Below are positions 27,879-34,866 of a stretch of 64,000 bases of DNA, piece after piece. Source of the stretch: Thiofaba sp049322715 (GTDB lineage: Bacteria; Pseudomonadota; Gammaproteobacteria; Halothiobacillales; Halothiobacillaceae); NCBI GenBank assembly GCA_049322715.1, contig JBMOQP010000031.1, positions 1 through 64,000 of the forward strand. The letters are read 5' to 3'. The first letter of the stretch is position 1, and each line of letters opens with the position of its first letter. A model generated the notes under the pieces. That model saw only the letters and a program-made list of their open reading frames with translations. It did no database searches and was not told the DNA's origin. A program made the translations under genes and the position numbers.

Positions 27879-28385
27879 ATGAACAAGCTGAAACTTTCCG
27901 TCGCCCTGCTGGCCGCCCTGACCGTGGCCGCCTGTAGCTCCACTCCGGAGAAAGAAGCCGGCGCCGAAGGCGCCATGAACGGTGCTTCCACCGCCGGCAT
28001 CGGCGCAGGCGGCTATGACGAGAGCGCCCTGTACGCCGGCAAGCCGGCCCAGGCCAGTTCCGTGGTCTATTTCGACTACGACAGCTTCGCCGTCGGCGAG
28101 AAATACCGCGTGATGCTGCGCGAGCACGCCGCCTTCCTGGCTGGCAACCCGAAGCGCCAGGTCACCGTCGAGGCCCACGCCGACGAGCGCGGCAGCGCCG
28201 AGTACAACATCGCCCTGAGCGAGAAGCGCGGCAACGCCGTGCGCGACATGCTGGTACTGCAGGGTGCCGCCGCCGAGCAGATCTCCGTGGTCGCCTATGG
28301 CGAGGAGAAGCCGGCCGCCGATGGCCACAACGAAGCCGCCTACAGCCAGAACCGCCGCGCCGAGCTGGTCTACGGCAGCCGCTGA
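27879..28385 (+). CDS. pal: Peptidoglycan-associated lipoprotein Pal
   Basis: Pal is an outer-membrane lipoprotein that binds peptidoglycan and works with Tol proteins in envelope constriction. The 168-residue precursor has a lipobox TVAAC with C19, a glycine/alanine-rich linker, and an OmpA-like domain with VYFDYDSF, the diaminopimelate-binding EAHADERGSAEYN segment and QNRRAELVY at the end. The family normally follows tolB, but no tolQRAB genes are here. This is either a relocated pal or a second Pal-like protein. It has its own promoter and terminator. Confidence 0.85.
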   Translation: MNKLKLSVALLAALTVAACSSTPEKEAGAEGAMNGASTAGIGAGGYDESALYAGKPAQASSVVYFDYDSFAVGEKYRVMLREHAAFLAGNPKRQVTVEAHADERGSAEYNIALSEKRGNAVRDMLVLQGAAAEQISVVAYGEEKPAADGHNEAAYSQNRRAELVYGSR

Positions 28386-28425
28386 TCGAAACGCGAGGTG
28401 GGGCGCACGGCCCCGCCACGACAGG

Positions 28426-28454
28426 AAAAGGCCCACGCTTGCGTGGGCCTTTTT
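28426..28454. terminator. Bidirectional terminator between pal and tadA
   Basis: AAAAGGCCCACG and CGTGGGCCTTTT pair around a CTTG loop, with a T5 tract on the plus strand and T4 on the minus strand. It serves convergent pal and tadA. Confidence 0.88.
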
Positions 28455-28466
28455 ATTGACCGCAGG

Positions 28467-28934
28467 TCAACCTTTGCTGCGGGACTGCGCGCGGCGCAGA
28501 CGGAAGAAGTCGCGCAGCATGCCCGCCGCGGGCTCGGCGAGCACGCCGCCATCGACGCCCAGGTGGTGGTTGTGGCTGGGATGATGGGCAAGGTCGATCG
28601 CCCCGCCGCAGGCCCCCGTCTTGGGATCGTGCGCCCCGAACACCACCCGTTCCACCCGCGCATGGATCATCGCCCCCACGCACATCGGACAGGGCTCGAG
28701 GGTGACATAGAGGGTGGTGCCGGGCAGGCGGTAGTTGCCCAGCCGTTCGGCGGCGTCGCGCAGGGCATTGATCTCGGCATGCGCCGTCGGATCATTGGCG
28801 CCGATGGGGCGGTTCCAGCCCTCCCCCACCAGCAGGCCGTCCTTGACCAGCACCGCGCCGACCGGGACCTCGCCCTCGGCCTCCGCACGCCGGGCCCGCT
28901 CCAGAGCCTGCTCCATCCAGTAGGTGTCGGACAC
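28467..28934 (-). CDS. tadA: tRNA-specific adenosine deaminase
   Basis: TadA deaminates adenosine 34 of tRNA-Arg(ACG) to inosine and is essential in most bacteria. The 155-residue protein has the zinc/catalytic motif HAE (H52, E54) and the second zinc site PCPMC (C82, C85). It lies 24 bases downstream of guaA on the same strand, a common linkage in gammaproteobacteria. Confidence 0.96.
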   Translation of the reverse strand: MSDTYWMEQALERARRAEAEGEVPVGAVLVKDGLLVGEGWNRPIGANDPTAHAEINALRDAAERLGNYRLPGTTLYVTLEPCPMCVGAMIHARVERVVFGAHDPKTGACGGAIDLAHHPSHNHHLGVDGGVLAEPAAGMLRDFFRLRRAQSRSKG

Positions 28935-28958
28935 GTCAGACCTGCAGCCGGATGGGGA

Positions 28959-30536
28959 TCACTCCCATTCGATGGTGCCGGGCGGCTTGCCGGTGATGTC
29001 GTAGACCACGCGCGAGATGCCGCGCGTCTCATTCACGATGCGACGGCAAACATGGTCGAGGAACTCGTAGGGCAGGTGTGCCCAGCGGGCAGTCATGAAG
29101 TCGATGGTTTCCACCGCGCGCAGGGCGACGACATAGTCGTAGCGACGACCATCACCCATCACACCCACCGAGCGCACGGGCAGGAACACGGCGAAGGCCT
29201 GAGAGGTCTTGTCGTACAGGTCATGCTTGCGCAACTCCTCGATGAAGATGTCATCCGCCTGGCGCAGCAGGTCGGCATACTCCTTCTTCACCTCGCCGAG
29301 AATGCGCACGCCAAGCCCCGGCCCCGGGAACGGGTGGCGGTAAACCATCTCGTACGGCAGCCCCAGCTCCAGGCCCAGCTTGCGCACCTCGTCCTTGAAC
29401 AGCTCGCGCAGCGGCTCGAGCAGCTTGAGGCGCATGTGCGCCGGGAGGCCGCCAACGTTGTGGTGCGACTTGATGACGTGCGCCTTGCCTGTCTTGCTGC
29501 CGGCGGACTCGATCACGTCCGGGTAGATGGTGCCCTGCGCCAGCCATTTGGCACTGGTCAGCTTGTTGGATTCCTCCTCGAAGATCTCGACAAACACGCG
29601 ACCGATGATCTTGCGCTTGTCCTCCGGGTCCGAGACGCCGGCAAGCTCCCCGAGGAAGCGCTGCTCCGCGTCGACGCGGAGCACGCGGATGCCCATGTGC
29701 CTGGCGAAGGTGGCCATGACCTGGTCGCCCTCGTGCAGGCGCAGCAGGCCGTTGTCGACGAACACGCAAGTGAGCTGGTCGCCGATGGCCTTGTGCAGCA
29801 GGGCCGCGACCACGGAGGAGTCCACCCCACCGGAGAGACCGAGGATCACCTCATCGGAGCCGACCTGCTCGCGGATGTGGCGGATGCTGTCCTCGATGAT
29901 GTTGGCCGAGGTCCACAGGGCCTCGCAGCCGCAGATCTCGAGCACGAACCGGCGCAGGATGCGGTCACCCTGGCGGGTGTGAGTGACCTCCGGGTGGAAC
30001 TGCACGCCGTAGAAATGACGGGCCTCGTCCGCCATGCCGGCGATCGGTGCCCCCTCGGAACTGGCCATAAGCTTGAAGCCTTCCGGCATCTCGACCACGC
30101 GGTCGCCGTGGCTCATCCACACGTCGAGCAGCCCCCACCCCTCTTCGGTGGTGTGGTCCTCGATGTCCTTCAGCAGCGCCGTGTGGCCGCGGGCGCGCAC
30201 CTGGGCATAGCCGAACTCCTGGTGGTGGTGGGTCTCCACCCGGCCGCCGAGTTGGGCCGCCATGGTCTGCATGCCGTAGCAGATGCCCAGCACCGGCACG
30301 CCGAGCTGGAACACGACCTCGGGGGCGCGCGGAGGGTTTTCCGCCGTCACCGACTCCGGCCCGCCGGAGAGGATGACGCCCTTCGGCGCGAAGGCGCGAA
30401 TGGCGGCTTCATCCATGTCCCACGGATGGAGCTCGCAGTACACGCCGGCCTCGCGCACCCGGCGGGCGATGAGCTGGGTGTACTGCGAGCCGAAGTCGAG
30501 GATCAGGATGCGGTCGGAGTGGATGTCGTGCTGCAT
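28959..30536 (-). CDS. guaA: GMP synthase (glutamine-hydrolysing)
   Basis: GuaA aminates XMP to GMP using glutamine and ATP. The 525-residue protein has an N-terminal class I amidotransferase domain with nucleophile C86 in GICYGMQ, the ATP pyrophosphatase P-loop GLSGGVDSS, and a C-terminal dimerisation domain ending KPPGTIEWE. It follows guaB after 142 bases, unusually long for this operon, and that space holds a double palindrome. Confidence 0.97.
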   Translation of the reverse strand: MQHDIHSDRILILDFGSQYTQLIARRVREAGVYCELHPWDMDEAAIRAFAPKGVILSGGPESVTAENPPRAPEVVFQLGVPVLGICYGMQTMAAQLGGRVETHHHQEFGYAQVRARGHTALLKDIEDHTTEEGWGLLDVWMSHGDRVVEMPEGFKLMASSEGAPIAGMADEARHFYGVQFHPEVTHTRQGDRILRRFVLEICGCEALWTSANIIEDSIRHIREQVGSDEVILGLSGGVDSSVVAALLHKAIGDQLTCVFVDNGLLRLHEGDQVMATFARHMGIRVLRVDAEQRFLGELAGVSDPEDKRKIIGRVFVEIFEEESNKLTSAKWLAQGTIYPDVIESAGSKTGKAHVIKSHHNVGGLPAHMRLKLLEPLRELFKDEVRKLGLELGLPYEMVYRHPFPGPGLGVRILGEVKKEYADLLRQADDIFIEELRKHDLYDKTSQAFAVFLPVRSVGVMGDGRRYDYVVALRAVETIDFMTARWAHLPYEFLDHVCRRIVNETRGISRVVYDITGKPPGTIEWE

Positions 30537-30567
30537 GGTCGACTCAATTCAAAAAAGCAAAATACCA

Positions 30568-30612
30568 CCGATTCGTATGGAACGAATCGGGGCTCGTCGC
30601 ATGACGAGCCCC
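30568..30612 (-). repeat. Palindromic element array 4 between guaB and guaA
   Basis: Two perfect hairpins share two bases: CCGATTCGT/ACGAATCGG (568-576 with 582-590, loop ATGGA) and GGGGCTCGTC/GACGAGCCCC (589-598 with 603-612, loop GCAT). The first stem is nearly the enclosing stem of arrays 3 and 5. It sits in the guaBA transcript and could affect guaA expression or mRNA stability. Confidence 0.7.
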
Positions 30613-30678
30613 TGAAAGGGTGAGCCCCATGGGCGGGACGAACCGGCGGATGCCGGGCGAGGTCGCGCGAAGGCCGGA

Positions 30679-32139
30679 TCAGTCGATCCGGTAGTTCGGT
30701 GCTTCCTTGGTGATCTGCACGTCGTGCACGTGGCTCTCGCGCATGCCGGCCGAGGTCACGCGCACGAACGAGGGCTTCCGGCGCAACTCTTCGATGTCGG
30801 CACAGCCGACGTAGCCCATGCCGGAGCGCAGGCCACCCATCAGCTGGTGCACGATGGCGGACATCGGCCCCTTGTACGGCACGCGGCCCTCGATGCCCTC
30901 CGGCACCAGCTTGTCGGCCGCCTTGTCGCCCTGGAAGTAGCGATCGGAGGAGCCCTGCTGCATCGCGCCGATCGAACCCATGCCGCGGTAGGCCTTGTAG
31001 GAGCGCCCCTGGTAAAGCTCGACCTCGCCCGGCGCCTCCTCGGTGCCGGCGAACATGCCGCCGACCATCACGCAGTTGGCGCCGGCCACGATGGCCTTGA
31101 CCAGGTCCCCGGAGAAGCGGATGCCACCATCGGCGATCATCGGCACACCGGTGCCTTCCAGGGCCTTGGCGACGTTGGAGATGGCGGTGATCTGCGGCAC
31201 TCCCACGCCCGCCACGATGCGAGTGGTGCAGATGGAGCCCGGGCCGATGCCGACCTTGACCGCATCCGCGCCAGCCTTGACCAGATCCAGAGCGGCCTCG
31301 CCGGTGGCGATGTTCCCGCCGATCACCTGGACCTGTGGATAGGTCTGCTTGATCCAGCGCACGCGGTCAAGCACGCCCTGCGAATGACCGTGCGCGGTGT
31401 CGACCACGATCAGGTCCACGCCGGCCTCGACCAGCGCGGCGACACGCGCCTCGGTGTCGCCACCGGTGCCAACCGCCGCACCGACGCGCAGGCTGCCCAG
31501 CGCATCCTTACAGGCGTTGGGGAAGTCGGTCGATTTCTGGATGTCCTTGACGGTAATCATGCCGCGCAGGTGGAAGGCATCATTGACCACCAGGATCTTC
31601 TCGATACGGTGCTTGTGCAGCAGCGCAAGGACCTCGTCACGGCTGGCGCCCTCCTGCACGGTGACAAGCTGGTCACGGCCGGTCATCACGGTACTGACCG
31701 GGGCGTCGAGCTGGGTCTCGAAACGCAGGTCGCGATGGGTGACGATGCCGACCAGGTTCACGCCATCCACCACCGGGAAGCCGGAGATGTTGTGCAGGCG
31801 CGCCATGTTGTTCACTTCGCGGATGGTGGTCGCCGGGGTGACGGTGATCGGATCCTTGATCACGCCGCTCTCGTATTTCTTGACCTGGCGCACATGACGG
31901 GCCTGCTGCTCGGGCGTCATGTTCTTGTGGATGATGCCGATGCCGCCTTCCTGGGCCAGGGCGATGGCCAGACGGGCCTCGGTGACGGTGTCCATGGCCG
32001 CGGACACCAGCGGGATGTTCAGGGTGATGTTGCGCGTGATGCGCGTGGCGAGGGAGACGTCGCGCGGCAGGACGATGGAGTGTGCCGGGACGAGAAGAAC
32101 GTCGTCGAAGGTCAGGCCTTCTTCGAGAATGCGCACCAT
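30679..32139 (-). CDS. guaB: Inosine-5'-monophosphate dehydrogenase
   Basis: GuaB oxidises IMP to XMP with NAD, the first committed step of GMP synthesis. The start MVRILEEGLTFDD gives 486 residues (E. coli 488). It contains two CBS domains in a Bateman module at about residues 90-205 inside the TIM barrel, the catalytic loop GPGSICTTRI with its cysteine near residue 305, and a mobile flap ending in the YKGPM region. The upstream in-frame extension lies within the promoter and is not used. Confidence 0.97.
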   Translation of the reverse strand: MVRILEEGLTFDDVLLVPAHSIVLPRDVSLATRITRNITLNIPLVSAAMDTVTEARLAIALAQEGGIGIIHKNMTPEQQARHVRQVKKYESGVIKDPITVTPATTIREVNNMARLHNISGFPVVDGVNLVGIVTHRDLRFETQLDAPVSTVMTGRDQLVTVQEGASRDEVLALLHKHRIEKILVVNDAFHLRGMITVKDIQKSTDFPNACKDALGSLRVGAAVGTGGDTEARVAALVEAGVDLIVVDTAHGHSQGVLDRVRWIKQTYPQVQVIGGNIATGEAALDLVKAGADAVKVGIGPGSICTTRIVAGVGVPQITAISNVAKALEGTGVPMIADGGIRFSGDLVKAIVAGANCVMVGGMFAGTEEAPGEVELYQGRSYKAYRGMGSIGAMQQGSSDRYFQGDKAADKLVPEGIEGRVPYKGPMSAIVHQLMGGLRSGMGYVGCADIEELRRKPSFVRVTSAGMRESHVHDVQITKEAPNYRID

Positions 32140-32171
32140 AAGAGGGACTTTCCGCAATAAAAATTTTTGCA

Positions 32172-32200
32172 ATTATAGGGTTTGCACCATTCCCGGTAAA
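32172..32200 (-). promoter_or_regulatory. Sigma-70 promoter for guaB-guaA
   Basis: On the minus strand TTTACC (32195-32200) and TATAAT (32172-32177) are 17 bases apart. The leader to the guaB ATG would be about 25 bases. Confidence 0.65.
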
Positions 32201-32293
32201 CTCGACCGCGTCAAGGACCAGGAGGATTCCCGGCCGAGGCCCTCCGGGCAGGCGCGAATTCCTCGGCGGTGCTGCCACCGCAACTGGGCGGAT

Positions 32294-32378
32294 GCCGACC
32301 TTCCTTGGCCGGCCCCCTTCGGGCAAGCCCCGATTTGTTCCTGACGAATCGGTCATGACCGGGATGACGCCGAGTCAT
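32294..32378 (+). repeat. Palindromic element array 5 between guaB and the small lipoprotein gene
   Basis: It contains GCCGACC/GGCCGGC with loop TTCCTT and one mismatch (294-313), CTTCGGG and GGGC/GCCC boxes, the enclosing-type stem CCGATTTGT/ACGAATCGG closed by only five bases (330-352), the palindrome GGTCATGACC (351-360) and ATGAC/GTCAT (364-378). It corresponds to array 2 with the spacer and inner hairpins missing. The rest of the 310-base gap (32140-32449) holds the guaB promoter and no gene. Confidence 0.75.
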
Positions 32379-32449
32379 GAGAGGCTCATCCAGAACACGG
32401 CCTTAGACAGACTACAAGACCAAGGCCCCACGGCCACCACGAGGAAAAG

Positions 32450-32776
32450 ATGACCATGAAGTTCAACGCCCTGCTCAAGACCCTCGCCGTCGCCGGCTCC
32501 TTCGCCCTCCTGACCGCCTGTGCAAACGGCCCGGCCGCTTCCGACAGCGCCGAGTACGAGAACGCGATGAAGGCGGCCAAGGCATCCCTGGCCGAGGCCA
32601 AGAAGGCCAACAACGTATGGGGCAAGACCGAGGATCACATGAAGGCCGCCGAGAAGGCCGCCTCCGAGGGCAAGTACGACGAAGCCACCAAGCTGGCCAA
32701 GCGCGTCAAGTTCGAGGCCGACCTCGCCGTCAAGCAGGCCAGCGAGCAGAAGAACGCCGGTCCGAGCAAGAACTGA
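32450..32776 (+). CDS. Small helical lipoprotein resembling SoxXA-binding protein
   Basis: A 108-residue lipoprotein precursor with lipobox LLTAC (C24) and a short alpha-helical mature part dominated by Ala, Lys and Glu (KAAKASLAEAKKANNVWGK, then AAEKAASEGKYDEATKLAKR). The pattern resembles the SoxXA-binding proteins and DUF4398-type periplasmic proteins, from memory of those families. No sox genes are in the window, so a sulfur-oxidation role is only a suggestion. An alanine-zipper structural lipoprotein is the alternative. The first ATG has GAGGA four bases upstream; a second in-frame ATG is at 32456. Confidence 0.6.
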   Translation: MTMKFNALLKTLAVAGSFALLTACANGPAASDSAEYENAMKAAKASLAEAKKANNVWGKTEDHMKAAEKAASEGKYDEATKLAKRVKFEADLAVKQASEQKNAGPSKN

Positions 32777-32801
32777 TCGCGGCCCGACTCCGCCTCACTC
32801 C

Positions 32802-32825
32802 AGCGCCGGGCCCGTCCCGGCGCTT
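32802..32825 (+). terminator. Terminator after the small lipoprotein gene
   Basis: AGCGCCGGG and CCCGGCGCT pair over 9 bp around CCCGT, followed by TTGTCGTTT. The T tract is imperfect. Confidence 0.6.
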
Positions 32826-32844
32826 GTCGTTTCAGGGCACGTGA

Positions 32845-32944
32845 NNNNNNNNNNNNNNNNNNNNNNNNNNNNNNNNNNNNNNNNNNNNNNNNNNNNNNNN
32901 NNNNNNNNNNNNNNNNNNNNNNNNNNNNNNNNNNNNNNNNNNNN
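32845..32944. other. Assembly gap of 100 N
   Basis: Exactly 100 unknown bases, a conventional scaffold placeholder of unknown true size. The flanks are not obviously repeated. Sequence upstream of xseA, including any promoter or extra gene, is missing. Confidence 0.97.
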
Positions 32945-32956
32945 TAGACTGGCGGC

Positions 32957-34306
32957 ATGTTCACGCCCCCCAGTCCCCTGACCGTCTCCTCCCTTGTCCG
33001 CGAGATCAAGGCCCTGCTCGAGGGCAACTTCCCGCTCGTACTGGTGGAGGGGGAGATTTCCAATCTCGCCCGCCCAGGCTCGGGACACATCTATTTCACC
33101 CTCAAGGATGCCGGCGCCCAGCTGCGCTGCGCGATGTTTCGCAACCGCGCGAGCCTGCTGCGCTTCCGCCCGCAAGATGGGGCGCACGTCCTTGTGCGTG
33201 CGCGCATCACGGTGTACGAGCCTCGCGGCGACCTGCAGCTGGTGGTCGAGCACATCGAGGAAGCTGGCCTTGGCGCCCTGCAGCGCGCCTTCGAACAGCT
33301 CAAGCAGTGCCTCGCCGCCGAGGGATTGTTCGAGGCCGCGCGCAAGCGCCCGCTGCCCCCCCTCCCCCACCGCATCGGCATCATAACCTCGCCCTCAGGC
33401 GCGGCCGTGCGCGACGTGCTGCATGTGCTCGAACGCCGCTTCCCGATGATCCCGCTGCGCGTCTACCCGACCAGCGTGCAAGGGGGCGGGGCGGCCGACG
33501 AGATCGTGGCGGCCCTGCGCCGGGCCAACGAGGATGGCGATTGCGATGTGCTGCTGCTGGTGCGCGGTGGCGGATCGCTGGAGGACCTGTGGTCCTTCAA
33601 TGAGGAACGCGTGGCGCGGGCGATCGCCGCAAGCCAGTTGCCCGTCATCAGCGGCGTCGGCCACGAGACGGACTTCACCATCGCCGATTTCGTCGCCGAT
33701 GCCCGCGCCCCCACCCCCAGCGCCGCGGCGAGCCTGGCAGTGCCCGATGCACGGGCCCTGGAAGATCAGATCGGGGGGGTTCAGCGGCGTCTGCTGCAGC
33801 GCATGCAGGATGGCCTCGACCGCCGCGCCCAGCGACTCGACTCGATCAGCCGTCACCTGTTCGCCCTCCACCCGCGCCAGCGGCTCGAACGCATGGGCGA
33901 ACGCCTGAGTCATCTGGCAGGGCGCCTGCACCACGGCGGACGACAAGCCCTGCTCGCGCGCCAAGGCAAGCTCGGCGAGCTGGAGCTCCGCCTCATGCGC
34001 CGACACCCCGCCCAGCGACTCCAGATGACGGAGGCTCGCCTGGAGACCCTGCGCGTGGAGATGCTCCACCGCATGGCGCGGATCCTCTCCAATCACGAGG
34101 CGCATCTCCGCCGACTGGCCGGCCACCTGCATGTACTGAGCCCGCTCGCCACTCTGCACAGGGGCTATGCGATCGTCGAGGATGCCGAGGGAAAAACCGT
34201 GACGCGCGCGGCGGAACTGGCCGTGGGCGATTCGATCAAGGTGAGGATGCAGGACGGTCAGCTGGGCTGCGAGATCAGGACGGTCGAGACGTCAGTTGGC
34301 GGCTAG
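32957..34306 (+). CDS. xseA: Exodeoxyribonuclease VII large subunit
   Basis: XseA with XseB forms a single-strand exonuclease. The 449-residue protein is near the E. coli 456 and has an N-terminal OB fold (LVEGEISNLARPGSGHIYFT), the catalytic region LLVRGGGSLEDLWSFN and SGVGHETDFTIADFVAD, a long arginine-rich coiled coil and the C-terminal LHRGYAIVED segment. It starts 12 bases after the assembly gap, so its promoter and upstream partner cannot be seen. Its 3' end overlaps convergent nlpC-type gene by 15 bases. Confidence 0.95.
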   Translation: MFTPPSPLTVSSLVREIKALLEGNFPLVLVEGEISNLARPGSGHIYFTLKDAGAQLRCAMFRNRASLLRFRPQDGAHVLVRARITVYEPRGDLQLVVEHIEEAGLGALQRAFEQLKQCLAAEGLFEAARKRPLPPLPHRIGIITSPSGAAVRDVLHVLERRFPMIPLRVYPTSVQGGGAADEIVAALRRANEDGDCDVLLLVRGGGSLEDLWSFNEERVARAIAASQLPVISGVGHETDFTIADFVADARAPTPSAAASLAVPDARALEDQIGGVQRRLLQRMQDGLDRRAQRLDSISRHLFALHPRQRLERMGERLSHLAGRLHHGGRQALLARQGKLGELELRLMRRHPAQRLQMTEARLETLRVEMLHRMARILSNHEAHLRRLAGHLHVLSPLATLHRGYAIVEDAEGKTVTRAAELAVGDSIKVRMQDGQLGCEIRTVETSVGG

Positions 34307-34843
34307 GGTCGGGGCACCAGTTTCGACCCGCCCCGCCCCGGCGAAGCGCTTGCTCCAATAGGCATCGCTCATTGACGCCAACTCGACATCCTTGCCCTTC
34401 GAAGGGGCATGCACGAACTGGCCGTTGCCGGCATAGATGCCGACATGGGAGATGCGCGAGGAGCGCAAACGGAAGAAGACGAGATCGCCGGGACGCAGTT
34501 CCGACTTGTCGATACGCCGGGCGTGCTGGAACATATCATGCGAGGAGCGCGGCAAGCGGATGCCCACGCTGTTGAACGAGAAATAAACCAGACCGCTACA
34601 GTCGAAGCCCTTGCCCGGAGCATCCCCGCCGGCCCGATAGCGGGTGCCGCGCTGCGCCAGGGCCACCTTGAGGGCCTCCCCAGCATCCACGCTGGCAGGC
34701 TCGGCGGCAGGGGCCGGATCGCGCAGCGCAGAGGCGTCGCGCTCGGTTACCACCGAGCAGCCCGCCAGGGTCGTGATCATCGCCAACGCAAGGAGCCAGC
34801 GCGGTGCGACGGTCTTGGTCACGCGTTTCCCGTCCAATTCCAT
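34292..34843 (-). CDS. NlpC/P60 family lipoprotein (putative cell-wall endopeptidase)
   Basis: This is a 183-residue lipoprotein precursor with a lipobox TLAGC (C29). The C-terminal NlpC/P60 domain has catalytic C82 in DCSGLVYF, H133 in SHVGIYAG and H145 in FVHAPSKG. Relatives such as Spr/MepS cut D-Ala-mDAP cross-links in peptidoglycan at the outer membrane. Spr itself has a similar size, but the paralogue cannot be fixed here. The start at ATG 34843 is chosen because it places the lipobox at a normal distance; the upstream frame runs into rlmKL. Confidence 0.88.
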   Translation of the reverse strand: MELDGKRVTKTVAPRWLLALAMITTLAGCSVVTERDASALRDPAPAAEPASVDAGEALKVALAQRGTRYRAGGDAPGKGFDCSGLVYFSFNSVGIRLPRSSHDMFQHARRIDKSELRPGDLVFFRLRSSRISHVGIYAGNGQFVHAPSKGKDVELASMSDAYWSKRFAGAGRVETGAPTLAAN

Positions 34844-34866
34844 GAAACTTACCGGATTATCTCCAT

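Noticed and set aside
33395..34159. A 254-codon minus-strand frame opposite xseA
   Set aside because: Shadow of the conserved exonuclease gene, with no recognisable motif.
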